Source of the DNA: Actinosynnema pretiosum
Lineage (GTDB): Bacteria; Actinomycetota; Actinomycetes; Mycobacteriales; Pseudonocardiaceae
Reading direction: 5' to 3'
Length of the DNA stretch: 64,000 nucleotides
Assembly (NCBI RefSeq): GCF_024171695.1
Contig: NZ_JAMTCF010000004.1
Coordinates: 124,001-188,000, forward strand
Both the position numbers and the translations under genes were made by a program. The stretch's first letter is position 1. Each line of letters starts with the position of its first letter. The notes under the pieces are model-generated. The model was not told where the DNA came from. It saw nothing but the letters and a program-made list of their open reading frames with translations, and searched no databases. This document shows positions 1 to 9,736 of this stretch, in pieces.

Positions 1-1
1 C

Positions 2-1491
<1,490 letters not shown>

Positions 1492-1511
1492 CGATGACTG
1501 GAGACGGCCGG

Positions 1512-3875
1512 ATGGAGCACACCGAGACGGCCGTCGTCACGGCTGACGACCTGGTGCGGGCGCGCGATCGCCTGCTCGCACCGGGTCGTCGCCGTCTGAC
1601 GGGCGAGGCCGTGCGCGAGGCGCTGGTCGACCTGCACGAGTTCTGGCTCACCGCGCACGCCTCGTCGGCGGGCGTCGGCGGGGCGGGCAGCGGGCTGGCG
1701 CTGGTCGCCGTCGGCGGTCTCGGCCGCCGCGAGCTGGTCCCCTACTCAGACCTCGACCTGCTGCTCGTCCACAACGGGCAGAACGCCAAGGGGCAGGACA
1801 CCGTCGAGGAGATCGCCGAGAAGCTCTGGTACCCGCTGTGGAACTCGGGCATCGGGCTCGACCACTCGGTCCGCACGGTCGGCGAGGCGCTGCGGGTGGC
1901 GTCGACGGACCTGCGCACCGCCATGGGCCTGCTGGACGCGCGGCACCTCGCCGGTGACGCGGAGGTCAGCGGCAGGCTCGCCGAGGGCGCGCGGCAGGCG
2001 TGGCGCGCGGGCGTGCGCGGCAGGCTGGACGAGATCGCCGAGTCGGCGCAGCGCCGCTGGGCCCGCAGCGGCGACATCGCGCACCGCGTCGAACCCGACC
2101 TCAAGCACGGGCGCGGCGGGCTGCGCGACCTGACCGTGCTGGACGCGCTGGCCGCCGCCCAGCTGGTCGACCGGCCGGGCGTCGAGGTCGCCGAGGCCCG
2201 CAGGCTCCTGCTGGACGTGCGCACCGAGCTGCGCCGCGTCGCCGGGCGACCGCGCGACGTGCTGCGCGCCCAGGACGGCGACGAGGTCGCCGCCGCGCTC
2301 GGCCTGCTGGACCGGTTCGCGCTGGCCCGCGCCCTGTCCTCGGCCGCGCGCACCATCGTCTACGCGGTCGACGTCGCCACGCGCGCCGCCCGCGCCGCCG
2401 TCCCCCGCCGGGGGCTCGGCGTGTTCGCCCGCTCGCCGCTACGCCGCGCGCCGGTCCGCAAGCCGCTGGACGAGGGCGTCGTGCTGCACGGAGCCGAGGT
2501 CGCGCTGGCCCGCGACGCCTCGCCGACCAGGGACCCGGCGCTGCTGCTGCGCGTGGCCACCGCCGCCGCGCGCTCCAAGCACCCCATCGCCGCGGGCACG
2601 CTGACCCGGCTCGCAGACTCCGCGCCGGAGCTGCGCCAGCCGTGGCCGCGCGAGGCCCGCGACGAGCTGCTCGCGCTGCTCGGCACCGGTCCCGGCCTGG
2701 TCGACGTGGTGGAGGCGCTGGACCGCACCGGGCTGTGGGGCAGGCTGTTCCCGGAGTGGGGCGCGGTCCGCGACCTGCCGCCCCGCGACGCCGCGCACAC
2801 CTGGACCGTCGACCGGCACCTCGTGCAGGCCACCGCGCACGCGGCCAAGCTCGTGACCAGGGTGTCCCGGCCGGACCTGCTGCTGCTCGGGACGCTGGTG
2901 CACGACATCGGCAAGGGCAGGCAGGCCGACCACTCCGAGGTCGGCGCGGCGCTCGCCACCCAGATCGGCGAGCGGCTGGGGCTGTGGCCGAACGACGTGG
3001 AGCTGCTGACCGCGATGGTGCGGCACCACCTGCTGCTGCCGCACACCGCGACCAGGCGGAACGTGGAGGACGAGGCGACCGTGCGGCGCGTCGTCGACAC
3101 GCTCGGCGGCGACCCGGTGCTGCTGGAGCTGCTGCACGCGCTCGCCGAGTGCGACTCGGTGGCGACCGGGCCCGGCGTGTGGTCGGACTGGAAGGCGTCG
3201 CTGGTGCGGGACCTGGTGGCGCGCTGCCGCGCGGCCATGGCGGGCGACCCGCTGCCCGCGCCGGAGCCGCTGGACGAGCGGCAGCGCGAGCTGGCCGCCT
3301 CGGTGACCGCGTCGGGGAGGCCGGACGTGCTGCTGGAGGCGTCCGGGCAGGTCGCGACGGTGTCGGTGGCCGCGCCGGACCGGCCGGGGCTGCTGTCCAG
3401 GGCGGCGGGCGTGCTGGCGCTCAACTCGCTGGAGGTGCACGCGGCCGTGGTGGCCGCGCACGAGGGCGCCGGGGTGCAGGTGTTCACCGTGTCGCCGAGG
3501 TTCGGGTCGCTGCCGGACGTGGCGCTGCTGCGCGAGCAGTTCGCGCGGGCGGTGGACGGGTCGTTGCCGCTGGCGGAGAAGCTGGCCGCGAAGGAGCGGG
3601 ACTACGGCGGCCCGCCGCTGGACCCGCCGCCCGCGCGGGTGCTGTGGTTCGACGACGAGTCGACCGGGTCGGTGGTGCTGGAGCTGCGGGCGGCCGACCG
3701 GATCGGGTTGCTGCACCGGGTCGCGGACGCGCTGGAGCGGTGCGGGTTGGACGTGCGGTGGGCGCGGGTGGCGACGCTGGGCGGGACGGTCGTGGACTCG
3801 TTCGCGATCACGTCCGCGTCCGGGGCGGTCGACCGGGTCGCGGTGGAGCGCGCTGTGCTCGCTTCCTCAGGGTGA
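1512..3875 (+). CDS. glnD: PII uridylyl/adenylyltransferase GlnD
   Basis: 787 residues from the ATG at 1512, chosen because GGAG lies 8 nt upstream; an ATG at 1494 is also in frame, 3 nt after the glnK stop region, but lacks a Shine-Dalgarno site. Domains in order: nucleotidyltransferase near residue 66 (GGLGRRELVP then SDLDLLL, with the metal-binding aspartates), an HD domain near residue 464 (HDIGKG), and two ACT domains near residues 617 (DRPGLL) and 722 (DRIGLLHRV). GlnD attaches nucleotides to PII under nitrogen limitation and removes them through the HD domain; the ACT domains sense glutamine. It closes the amt-glnK-glnD operon. Confidence 0.95.
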   Translation: MEHTETAVVTADDLVRARDRLLAPGRRRLTGEAVREALVDLHEFWLTAHASSAGVGGAGSGLALVAVGGLGRRELVPYSDLDLLLVHNGQNAKGQDTVEEIAEKLWYPLWNSGIGLDHSVRTVGEALRVASTDLRTAMGLLDARHLAGDAEVSGRLAEGARQAWRAGVRGRLDEIAESAQRRWARSGDIAHRVEPDLKHGRGGLRDLTVLDALAAAQLVDRPGVEVAEARRLLLDVRTELRRVAGRPRDVLRAQDGDEVAAALGLLDRFALARALSSAARTIVYAVDVATRAARAAVPRRGLGVFARSPLRRAPVRKPLDEGVVLHGAEVALARDASPTRDPALLLRVATAAARSKHPIAAGTLTRLADSAPELRQPWPREARDELLALLGTGPGLVDVVEALDRTGLWGRLFPEWGAVRDLPPRDAAHTWTVDRHLVQATAHAAKLVTRVSRPDLLLLGTLVHDIGKGRQADHSEVGAALATQIGERLGLWPNDVELLTAMVRHHLLLPHTATRRNVEDEATVRRVVDTLGGDPVLLELLHALAECDSVATGPGVWSDWKASLVRDLVARCRAAMAGDPLPAPEPLDERQRELAASVTASGRPDVLLEASGQVATVSVAAPDRPGLLSRAAGVLALNSLEVHAAVVAAHEGAGVQVFTVSPRFGSLPDVALLREQFARAVDGSLPLAEKLAAKERDYGGPPLDPPPARVLWFDDESTGSVVLELRAADRIGLLHRVADALERCGLDVRWARVATLGGTVVDSFAITSASGAVDRVAVERAVLASSG

Positions 3876-4352
3876 CTGCGTAGCACTACGTACACCCGAT
3901 CGGGGGAGGTCACGCTGCCCCTCGGGTCCGCCGAACGGCAGGCTCTGCGGTGTGGCGCCAGGGGGGACACCGGGCGCCGCGAACCGGGGGCCCGGTTCGG
4001 TCTACCGAGGGGTTGGGCCGGCTCGGGCCGCCAGACCTCCGGCGCGGTTGGCACTCCCGGACCGACCGCCCGGAGGTCTCCGCACGGAGGGTGACCCATC
4101 GCTCGGACGGGTTACCCCGTGCGCGGGCGGGAACGCTGCGCGGCTGCGATCGGAGTGCGTAGTTCTGCCACCAGGGGGGTGGGTGAACCACGCCGGTCGC
4201 GGCCTGCGGCTGCACGCGGTCACGCCCAGGTCGGCCCCGCTCTGCTCGGGTTCACCGGACCGGGCGACAAGATCGCCCAGGGTTGCCTGCCGTGCACTGT
4301 GGGTAGCACCACCATTCGACGGGGGAACTATCCGGTGTCCGAAACGTCTGTT
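3876..4352. other. Long gene-free gap with small hairpins
   Basis: I see no convincing gene in these 477 bases. The strand reading is open into the following kinase gene, but without a credible start. An 8-bp hairpin (GAACCGGG / CCCGGTTC, 2-base loop) lies at 3981-3998 and could help end the glnD transcript; it has no T-run. The rest is GC-rich sequence with several G-tracts. A small RNA or long 5' leader cannot be excluded from sequence alone. Confidence 0.4.
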
Positions 4353-4358
4353 TAGCAT
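4353..4358 (+). promoter_or_regulatory. -10-like TAGCAT, leaderless start for kinase
   Basis: TAGCAT followed by 7 bases and the ATG at 4366. The hexamer overlaps the alternative ATG at 4357, which argues for the downstream start. No clear -35 hexamer is visible. Confidence 0.4.
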
Positions 4359-4365
4359 GGAAACG

Positions 4366-4905
4366 ATGACCACCGTCGCCGTGGCGCCGCGCTCGCTCAT
4401 CGTGCTGGCCGGACTGCCGGGCGCGGGCAAGACGACCCTCCTGACCACCGTCGACACGGGCGGCGAGCCCACCGCGGTGCTCGACTCGGACCAGGTCCGC
4501 GCGGCGCTGCGGGCCGCCCTCCCGACCGGCCTGCCGTACCGCTGGTACCGACCGCTGGTCCACCTGGCGCACCGGACCAGGGTGCTCTGGCACGCGCTCA
4601 CCTCACCGGGCCTGCTCCTGGTCCACGAGCCCGCGACCAGGGCCACCACGCGGGCCGCGCTGGTGGTGGTGGGCGTGCTGTCGGGGCGGCCGAGGCACTT
4701 CCTGTGGCTGGACGCGAGCCCGGACGAGGCGTTCAGCGGCCAGGTCAGGCGCGGCCGGGTGATCAGACACCACTCGTTCGCGAAGCACGTCCGTAGGGCG
4801 GAGACCTTCCGCGCCCGCTTCACCGAGGACCACCCCCCGAGGGGCTGGCGCGCGCTCACCAGACTGACCAGGGCGGACCGGTTGCGGTTGACGGTGACGG
4901 GCTGA
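4366..4905 (+). CDS. Small P-loop (zeta-toxin/adenylylsulfate kinase-like) ATPase
   Basis: 179 residues. A Walker A motif GLPGAGKTT sits at the N-terminus (about residues 15-23), followed by a beta strand ending VLDSDQVR, which resembles the DxD/substrate strand of AAA_33-type kinases (phosphotransferases such as zeta toxin, gluconate kinase or APS kinase). The C-terminal half contains a basic, arginine-rich helix (HHSFAKHVRRAETFRAR) that could be the lid. It probably transfers phosphate from ATP to a small molecule, but the substrate is not readable. It stands alone between two long gaps, with no antitoxin-like neighbour, so a zeta-type toxin role is not supported. Confidence 0.75.
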   Translation: MTTVAVAPRSLIVLAGLPGAGKTTLLTTVDTGGEPTAVLDSDQVRAALRAALPTGLPYRWYRPLVHLAHRTRVLWHALTSPGLLLVHEPATRATTRAALVVVGVLSGRPRHFLWLDASPDEAFSGQVRRGRVIRHHSFAKHVRRAETFRARFTEDHPPRGWRALTRLTRADRLRLTVTG

Positions 4906-5200
4906 GCGCAGGTCGCGGTCGCGCTGGCGGCTGCCGGAGTGTGGTCGCCACTGAGCGGGCGGCTGCTGAGCCGACCACCCCAGGCCCCGACCTGGTGCCC
5001 CGCCCACTGCCGCTGTTCCCCTGCCACCGATCCGCCCGACGAGGCCGGACCGCGCTACTGCCCTGCCCGCTACTGCCCTGCCCACGGGACCGGTCACGGG
5101 GGCCGATCACCGGACCGCACGAACCCGACTCACCCGCCACTGTGCTGACCGGCCGATTCACCCATCCGCCCGTATGAGGCCGTTCCGCCTACCGCGCCCA

Positions 5201-5283
5201 GCCGCCGTAGCGCGCAGGTCCTCCGAGCCTTGCTCGCGGTCCGGTTGAACGGTCCGTTCAACCTATGGGTGAGTGGTCCGTTC
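5201..5283. repeat. Repeat copy 1 with 21-bp palindrome
   Basis: First of three imperfect 83-base direct repeats, ending GAGTGGTCCGTTC. It contains a perfect inverted repeat at 5243-5263 with arms GGTTGAACGG and CCGTTCAACC around a single central T. Similarity to the other copies continues weakly about 30 bases past the end (a CCAACTCGGCCAAAGCGCCC-like stretch). Confidence 0.85.
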
Positions 5284-5397
5284 GCCCGGCTGCCCAACTC
5301 GGCCAAAGCGCCCACCATCCGCTGGAGCCGACCGCTGTGTCCCGCCGCTGTGGGCCACCATTGTGGCCTGCCACTATGTCCTGCCACCTGCTGCGGT

Positions 5398-5480
5398 CCG
5401 CAGTTGTGGTGTGCGTTCTTCGAGGCTTGCTCGTGGTCCGGTTGAACGGTCCGTTCAACCTGTGGGCGAGTGGTCCGTTC
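5398..5480. repeat. Repeat copy 2 with 21-bp palindrome
   Basis: Second copy, most diverged in its first 20 bases. Its palindrome at 5440-5460 is identical to that of copy 1. The distance from palindrome 1 to palindrome 2 is 197 bp, so the copies are not evenly phased. Confidence 0.85.
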
Positions 5481-5543
5481 GCTCGGTCACCCAGCTGGCT
5501 AAAGCCCTCGCCGCCCGCCGTGGTCTGCCGCCTGCTTTGCCCC

Positions 5544-5626
5544 GCCGCCGTAGTGCGCGGGTCCTTCGAGGGTTGCTCGTGGTCCGGTTGAACGGTCCGT
5601 TCAACCTATGGGCGAGTGGTCCGTTC
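5544..5626. repeat. Repeat copy 3 with 21-bp palindrome
   Basis: Third copy, starting GCCGCCGTAG like copy 1. The palindrome at 5586-5606 is again identical, 146 bp after that of copy 2 and about 265 bp before the ffh start. Complete identity of the palindrome against drift in the flanks suggests it is the selected part. Confidence 0.85.
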
Positions 5627-5870
5627 ACACGGCCACCGAACTCCGCCGAAGCGCCCGCCAGTTGCCACCCACCGGTCACCCCCTCCACCCCCCCACCCGC
5701 CCGACCACCGCTTTCCCCCTCCCCGTCACCCCCACCCCACAACCGTCCGTGACATGCCCCCGCCCCAGTGCGGCTACTCTGGCGTGCAGGCAATCGCCGC
5801 CCGGTCCCGCGCCCGACGGGGGTCGACGCGGCCCGTGATCATCCGACGACGTGCGAGGTCTGGCGGCACC

Positions 5871-7424
5871 GTGTTCAACACCCTTTCCGACCGGCTCACC
5901 TCGGTCCTGCAGAACCTGCGGGGCAAGGGGCGGCTCTCCGACGCCGACATCGACGCCACCGCGCGGGAGATCCGGGTGGCGCTGCTGGAGGCCGACGTCG
6001 CGCTGCCCGTCGTGCGCGCCTTCATCGCCAAGGTGAAGGAGCGCGCCAAGGGCGCGGAGGTCTCCCAGGCGCTGAACCCGGCCCAGCAGGTCATCAAGAT
6101 CGTCAACGAGGAGCTCGTCGCGATCCTCGGCGGCGAGACCCGCCGGATCAACCTGGCGAAGAACCCGCCCTCGGTGATCATGCTCGCCGGCCTCCAGGGC
6201 GCGGGCAAGACCACCCTGGCGGGCAAGCTCGCCAGGTGGCTGCGCAACCAGGGCCACACCCCGCTGCTGGTCGCCTGCGACCTCCAGCGCCCCAACGCCG
6301 TCACCCAGCTCCAGGTCGTCGGCGAGCGCGCGGGCGTCCCGGTGTTCGCCCCCGAGCCCGGCAACGGCGTCGGCAACCCGGTCGACGTCGCCCAGCGCGG
6401 CATCGCCGAGGCCAAGCGGGCGCAGCACGACGTCGTCGTCGTCGACACCGCCGGTCGCCTCGGCGTCGACGAGGAGATGATGCGGCAGGCCGCGGACATC
6501 CGCGCCGCCGTGAACCCCGACGAGGTCCTGTTCGTCGTCGACGCCATGATCGGCCAGGACGCGGTCAACACCGCGACCGCCTTCAGCGAGGGCGTCGGCT
6601 TCACCGGCGTCGTGCTCACCAAGCTCGACGGCGACGCCCGAGGCGGCGCGGCGCTGAGCGTCCGCGAGGTCACCGGCCAGCCGATCCTGTTCGCCTCCAA
6701 CGGGGAGAAGCTGGAGGACTTCGACGTCTTCCACCCCGACCGGATGGCCAGCCGCATCCTCGGCATGGGCGACGTGCTGACCCTCATCGAGCAGGCCGAG
6801 CAGGCATTCGACGCCGAGCGCGCCGAGGCCGCCGCCGTCAAGATGGGGTCCGGCCAGCTCACGCTGGAGGACTTCCTGGAGCAGATGCTCGCGATCCGCA
6901 AGATGGGCCCCATCGCGAACCTGCTGGGCATGCTGCCCGGCGCGGGTCAGATGAAGGACCAGCTCGCGATGCTGGACGAGAAGCACCTCGACCGCGTGCA
7001 GGCGATCATCCGGGGCATGACCCCCGCCGAGCGGGACGACCCGAAGATCATCAACGCCTCGCGCCGCCTGCGCATCGCCAACGGCTCCGGCGTGAAGGTC
7101 AGCGACGTCAACGACCTCGTGACCCGCTTCTTCGACGCCCGCAAGATGATGTCGCAGATGGCGGGCCGCTTCGGCCTGCCCGGCGCGGGCGGCAAGAACA
7201 ACCGCAAGAACGCCAAGGGCAAGAAGGGCAAGAAGGGCAAGGGCGGGCGCGGCCCGACGCCGCCGAAGATGCGCGGCGGCTTCCCCGGCATGCCGGGCAT
7301 GTTCCCCGGTGGGATGCCGGGAATGCCGGGGATGCCCCCCGGTCAGCTCCCGCCCGGCCTCGGCGGCGGCATGAACGAGCTGCCCCCCGGCGTCGACCCG
7401 ACCAAGCTGAAGTTCGGCAAGTGA
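5871..7424 (+). CDS. ffh: Signal recognition particle GTPase Ffh
   Basis: 517 residues from the GTG at 5871 (mature sequence begins FNTLSDRLTSV, the normal N-terminus of the family); upstream in-frame sequence is not conserved protein. N domain residues 1-90; G domain with P-loop GLQGAGKTT near residue 107, DTAGR near 200 and TKLDGDARGG near 245; methionine-rich M domain from about 325. The tail after residue 440 is unusual but known in actinobacteria: a run of Lys/Gly followed by GMPGMP-type repeats, which make the RNA/signal-peptide binding end longer. Ffh with 4.5S RNA delivers nascent membrane proteins to FtsY. Its stop overlaps the next gene's GTG. Confidence 0.96.
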   Translation: MFNTLSDRLTSVLQNLRGKGRLSDADIDATAREIRVALLEADVALPVVRAFIAKVKERAKGAEVSQALNPAQQVIKIVNEELVAILGGETRRINLAKNPPSVIMLAGLQGAGKTTLAGKLARWLRNQGHTPLLVACDLQRPNAVTQLQVVGERAGVPVFAPEPGNGVGNPVDVAQRGIAEAKRAQHDVVVVDTAGRLGVDEEMMRQAADIRAAVNPDEVLFVVDAMIGQDAVNTATAFSEGVGFTGVVLTKLDGDARGGAALSVREVTGQPILFASNGEKLEDFDVFHPDRMASRILGMGDVLTLIEQAEQAFDAERAEAAAVKMGSGQLTLEDFLEQMLAIRKMGPIANLLGMLPGAGQMKDQLAMLDEKHLDRVQAIIRGMTPAERDDPKIINASRRLRIANGSGVKVSDVNDLVTRFFDARKMMSQMAGRFGLPGAGGKNNRKNAKGKKGKKGKGGRGPTPPKMRGGFPGMPGMFPGGMPGMPGMPPGQLPPGLGGGMNELPPGVDPTKLKFGK

Positions 7425-8491
7425 GCGGTCTGCACCTGCGCGGCGTCGTCCTCCCGGACGACGAGCCGCGCGACCTCTGGGTGGTCAACGGGCGCGTGCG
7501 GACCAAGCCGGTGCCCGGCGCGCGGACCGTCGTGGACGGCGGCTACCTCGTGCCGGGCCTGGTCGACGCGCACTGCCACGTCGGCCTCGGCCCGAAGGGC
7601 GCCGTCGAGCTGGACGAGGCGGTCGAGCAGGCCGTGGCCGACCGCGCCTCGGGCGCGCTGCTGCTGCGCGACGCGGGCTCCCCGGTGGACACCCGGCCGC
7701 TGCAGGAGCGGCTCGACCTGCCCAGGATCATCCGCGCGGGCAGGCACGTCGCCCGCCCCAAGCGGTACCTGCGGCACATCGGCGTCGAGGTCCAGGACCC
7801 GGCCGAGCTGCCCGCGATCGTCGCCGAGCAGGCGGCGGACGGCGACGGCTGGGTCAAGCTCGTCGGCGACTGGATCGACCGGGAGACCGGCGACCTCGCC
7901 CCGCTGTGGCCGGACGAGGTGCTCGCCGAGGCGATCGCCGTCGCCCACGCGGCCAAGGCGCGCGTCACCGCCCACGTGTTCGGCGAGGACGCCCTGCCCG
8001 GACTGCTCGCGGCGGGGATCGACTGCGTCGAGCACGGCACCGGCCTGACCGACGAGACCATCGCGCTGATGGCCGAGCGCGGCACGGCGCTGGTGCCCAC
8101 GCTGATCAACATCGAGACGTTCCCGTCGATCGCGGCGGGCGCGGACCGGTACCCGGCGTACCAGCGGCACATGCTCGACCTGCACGCCCGCAACCGCGAC
8201 ACCGTCGGCAAGGCGATCGACGCGGGCGTCCCGGTGTACGCCGGGACCGACGCGGGCGGAGGCATCGCGCACGGCCGCATCGCCGACGAGATCGCCGCGC
8301 TGCGCGACGCGGGCATGACCGCCGAGCAGGCCATCGGGTCCGCCTCCTGGGCCGCCCGCGAGTGGCTGGGCTTCCCGTCCCTCGTGGAGGGCGCGGCGGC
8401 CGACGTCGTCGTCTACCCGACCGACCCCAGGCAGGACCTCTCCGTCCTGCGGCGCCCGAGCATGGTCATGCTCCGGGGGCGCGTGCTCTGA
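7421..8491 (+). CDS. Amidohydrolase-superfamily metal-dependent hydrolase
   Basis: 356 residues from a GTG overlapping the ffh stop. Amidohydrolase fold signatures: metal-binding HxH in DAHCHVG (about residue 48), a candidate carbamylated lysine in WVKLVGDW, metal histidines in TAHVFGED and EHGTGL, and the catalytic aspartate in YAGTDAGGG. A C-terminal segment returns to the N-terminal beta sandwich (AADVVVYPTDP). The family includes imidazolonepropionase, dihydroorotase-like and prolidase-like enzymes; the substrate cannot be read. An amidohydrolase gene next to ffh is also found in mycobacteria, so the pair is ancestral and not a recent insertion. Confidence 0.85.
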   Translation: MSGLHLRGVVLPDDEPRDLWVVNGRVRTKPVPGARTVVDGGYLVPGLVDAHCHVGLGPKGAVELDEAVEQAVADRASGALLLRDAGSPVDTRPLQERLDLPRIIRAGRHVARPKRYLRHIGVEVQDPAELPAIVAEQAADGDGWVKLVGDWIDRETGDLAPLWPDEVLAEAIAVAHAAKARVTAHVFGEDALPGLLAAGIDCVEHGTGLTDETIALMAERGTALVPTLINIETFPSIAAGADRYPAYQRHMLDLHARNRDTVGKAIDAGVPVYAGTDAGGGIAHGRIADEIAALRDAGMTAEQAIGSASWAAREWLGFPSLVEGAAADVVVYPTDPRQDLSVLRRPSMVMLRGRVL

Positions 8492-8493
8492 CC

Positions 8494-8522
8494 GACCGGG
8501 GTCGCGCGAACCGACCCCGGTC
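8494..8522 (+). terminator. Hairpin terminator after amidohydrolase
   Basis: An 11-bp perfect stem (GACCGGGGTCG / CGACCCCGGTC) with a 7-base loop starts 2 bases after the stop codon. It has no T-run, as is usual for GC-rich actinobacteria. Confidence 0.7.
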
Positions 8523-8545
8523 TCACGAAGTGGTGAAACCCGCCG

Positions 8546-8574
8546 CCCCGTCACCCGTCCACCGGGTGACGGGG
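8546..8574 (+). terminator. Second hairpin upstream of the avidin gene
   Basis: A 12-bp perfect stem (CCCCGTCACCCG / CGGGTGACGGGG) with the 5-base loop TCCAC. With the preceding hairpin it forms a tandem terminator that should isolate the avidin-like gene from ffh transcription. Confidence 0.6.
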
Positions 8575-8576
8575 GC

Positions 8577-8606
8577 TTAAACCCCGCCACGCCCCGCGAA
8601 TACCGT
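8577..8606 (+). promoter_or_regulatory. Possible promoter of the avidin-like gene
   Basis: TTAAAC (8577-8582) and TACCGT (8601-8606) are separated by 18 bp, immediately after the hairpin pair and about 40 bp before the ATG. This is a weak match to the actinobacterial housekeeping consensus. Confidence 0.35.
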
Positions 8607-8646
8607 GCCGCGCAACCGTTCCAAGCGCGCACCGCAGGGGGTAGGC

Positions 8647-9090
8647 ATGGGCATCGGCGGAACCTGGCACAACGAGCTCGGCTCCACGCTCGTCATCGCC
8701 GTCGACGAGGACGGGAACGTCACCGGCGAGTACACCTCGGCGGTGGGGGAGGCGGCGGGCAGCTACCCGCTGCTCGGCCGCTGCAACAACCCCGTCGACG
8801 CGGTGCACGGCGCGGCGATCGGCTGGACCGTGTCCTGGGTGAACGACGTCGTGGACGCGCACTCCGTGACCACCTGGAGCGGCCAGCACTTCGAGGCCGG
8901 GCCCGACCCCGAGCGGATCACCGCGAGCTGGCTGCTCACCAGCGAGACCACCACCGCCGAGGTGTGGGAGTCCACCGTGGTCGGCCAGGACCTGTTCACC
9001 CGCGTCCCGCCCGACGCCGGGGCCGTGGCGCGCCTGCTGCGGATGGGCGCGCGGTCCTCGCACCCGCTGCGCGCGCACATCCGCGCCTGA
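8647..9090 (+). CDS. Avidin/streptavidin-family biotin-binding protein without signal peptide
   Basis: 147 residues from the ATG at 8647, preceded by an AGGGGGT Shine-Dalgarno. Nearly every strand of streptavidin is recognisable: GTWHNELGST (biotin ligands Asn23 and Ser27 in streptavidin numbering), GEYTSAVG (Tyr43, Ser45), GWTVSW (Trp79), AHSVTTWSGQ (Ser88, Thr90, Trp92), SWLLTS (Trp108), VWEST (Trp120) and VGQDLFTR (Asp128). Asn49 appears to be Glu. Biotin binding is therefore likely. The protein begins directly at strand 1 with MGIGGTW, with no hydrophobic leader; the possible upstream GTG at 8605 adds only basic residues. Secretion is the norm for the bacterial members I know, so this looks cytosolic. 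A C-terminal extension of about 25 residues follows the barrel. Own promoter and upstream terminators suggest monocistronic expression. Confidence 0.92.
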   Translation: MGIGGTWHNELGSTLVIAVDEDGNVTGEYTSAVGEAAGSYPLLGRCNNPVDAVHGAAIGWTVSWVNDVVDAHSVTTWSGQHFEAGPDPERITASWLLTSETTTAEVWESTVVGQDLFTRVPPDAGAVARLLRMGARSSHPLRAHIRA

Positions 9091-9736
9091 CCCCTCGGAA
9101 CCCGGTCCCCTCCGCACTAGTGCGCCTTGCGCCCCCGCGCGCTGCGGCCGTCAGGGTGATCTTGACCTGTCCGGTCGGGTCAGGGCGGTGTCGCCGCCGG
9201 TACGTTCGGACGGGTGCGGGACCCGAGCGCCGAGGCGTCGAACGGGGGCTTCCCGGCCTGCGGGACCGGCCAGGCGGCCTGCTCGCCGTGCCCGCGCCCC
9301 GCCGGTCCGCCTCCGAGCCCGATCGCGCGAGTGGTGTCCACGACCCGACCGGGGGTACCCGGGGGTGTGCGCACCGAGCCGAGCCGGGACCCCGGCGCCC
9401 AGCGGACCGGTCCCGTCGCGCCGCAGCCCCGCGCACCGCGCCTCCCCGCCCGAGCACCCGCCCCCACCCCCACGAGGGCCGCAGCGGGCGGTTCAGCCGG
9501 GCGGACCACCCGGTCCGGTGAACCCCGGCCCGCGTCCCGGACCGCCGCGCGACCGGGGAGCGCCCCTCGACGCCCGGCCCGCCCGCGCCCCACCACCGCA
9601 CCCGCCCCGAGCGGGGACGCCCGGCGCGCGCGAGCCCGCCCGACCGCCGGTCACCGCCGCCCGACCGGTCACCGCCACCAACCAGCGCCCCGCGCGCCCG
9701 AGGCGCGCGAGCACGTCGTGACTAGGGTGATTGCCT
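9091..9736. other. Gap of 640 bp, possible small Arg/Pro-rich reading frame
   Basis: Nothing here is recognisable as a conserved protein. A 12-bp palindrome CGCACTAGTGCG lies at 9113-9124 and could be an operator. One frame (GTG 9214 to stop 9756, 180 codons) sits 7 bases after TACGTT (9201-9206), the same arrangement as the leaderless genes in this window. It would encode an arginine/proline-rich protein with a short CxxxxxxCxxC start and would run over the next gene's start. Its codon third positions become less GC-rich towards the end, so I treat it as a doubtful gene. Confidence 0.3.
9723..9728 (+). promoter_or_regulatory. -10-like TAGGGT before CPBP protease gene
   Basis: TAGGGT ends 8 bases before the GTG at 9737, leaving no space for a Shine-Dalgarno site; a leaderless start is implied. 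Confidence 0.4.

Larger units (their letters stand above)
4906..5870. other. 965-bp gene-free region carrying the palindromic repeats
   Basis: No gene is supported between the kinase and ffh. Several short frames are open only because of high GC and because the repeats encode the same peptide each time. The region is richer in C-tracts and less biased in codon position than the flanking genes. It contains three imperfect repeat copies (annotated separately) and the ffh promoter area, where a TACTCT hexamer at 5775-5780 could serve as -10 with a poor -35 (GTGACA, 20-bp spacing). Confidence 0.5.

Noticed and set aside
3876..4352. Possible tRNA or 6C-type small RNA in the gap after glnD
   Set aside because: I could not trace a cloverleaf or the paired C-rich loops; only short GC hairpins are present.
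4366..4905. P-loop kinase considered as a zeta toxin of a toxin-antitoxin pair
   Set aside because: No small antitoxin-like gene lies next to it, and the motifs fit many small-molecule kinases equally.
5201..5626. Three repeats considered as a CRISPR array
   Set aside because: Repeat unit is too long and variable, spacing is irregular, and no cas gene is present.
5230..5752. Several short frames across the triple repeat encoding the same peptide
   Set aside because: The shared peptide results from the DNA repeat; frames have no ribosome site and differ in phase between copies.
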